The position numbers and the translations under genes are program-made. From Deltaproteobacteria bacterium (GTDB lineage: Bacteria; Desulfobacterota; Deferrisomatia; Deferrisomatales; JACRMM01), in contig JACRMM010000026.1 in the NCBI GenBank assembly GCA_016214985.1, positions 1-64,000 on the forward strand: a stretch of DNA of 64,000 nucleotides, in the 5' to 3' direction. Under the pieces are notes generated by a model, which was not told where the DNA came from, did no database searches, and worked only from the letters and a program-made list of their open reading frames with translations. How positions within the stretch are numbered: position 1 is the first letter of the stretch; every line of letters begins with the position of its first letter. Positions 63,999 to 64,000 of the stretch are shown here, piece after piece.

Positions 63999-64000
63999 TC

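Noticed and set aside
1-64000. tRNA or rRNA genes
   Set aside because: None recognised by eye; a tRNAscan/Infernal run would be needed to exclude them.

Overview
High-GC bacterial chromosomal window. From left to right it contains: an IS1595-type transposase remnant; a housekeeping block (nucleotide-sugar dehydrogenase, DNA polymerase IV, ComFB-like protein, hybrid histidine kinase, uvrB, cysS, M48 metalloprotease); a decayed partial copy of hdrB next to hicAB, a PPOX-type protein and relBE; a seven-gene minus-strand cluster joining 2-oxoglutarate:ferredoxin oxidoreductase (korDABC) to a heterodisulfide reductase-like module (hdrA-hdrC-hdrB); a molybdopterin-binding protein; several secreted or small proteins; a gene-poor, fragment-rich zone (26.5-32.5 kb) with decayed genes, short repeats, an AT-richer orphan gene and two convergent toxin-antitoxin modules; a penicillin-binding protein; a small stress-like locus with two glycine-rich microproteins; one giant 24.7-kb ORF (8,221 aa, minus strand); and an AT-richer hydrolase/secreted-protein pair cut by the window edge. 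The giant ORF is the main item of interest. It encodes a secreted mosaic: signal peptide, alpha/alpha-toroid, CARDB-like domains, about nine FnIII domains each apparently interrupted by a discoidin-like insert, five blocks of beta-propeller plus two Ig-like domains, six Ig-like repeats in exact 240-bp register, a right-handed beta-helix, and thirteen Cna-B/carboxypeptidase-regulatory-like repeats arranged as a higher-order ABCDE-ABCDE-CDE array. Short remnants matching its 3' end lie 4-8 kb beyond its stop codon. All calls come from reading the sequence and the ORF track; no database search was run.
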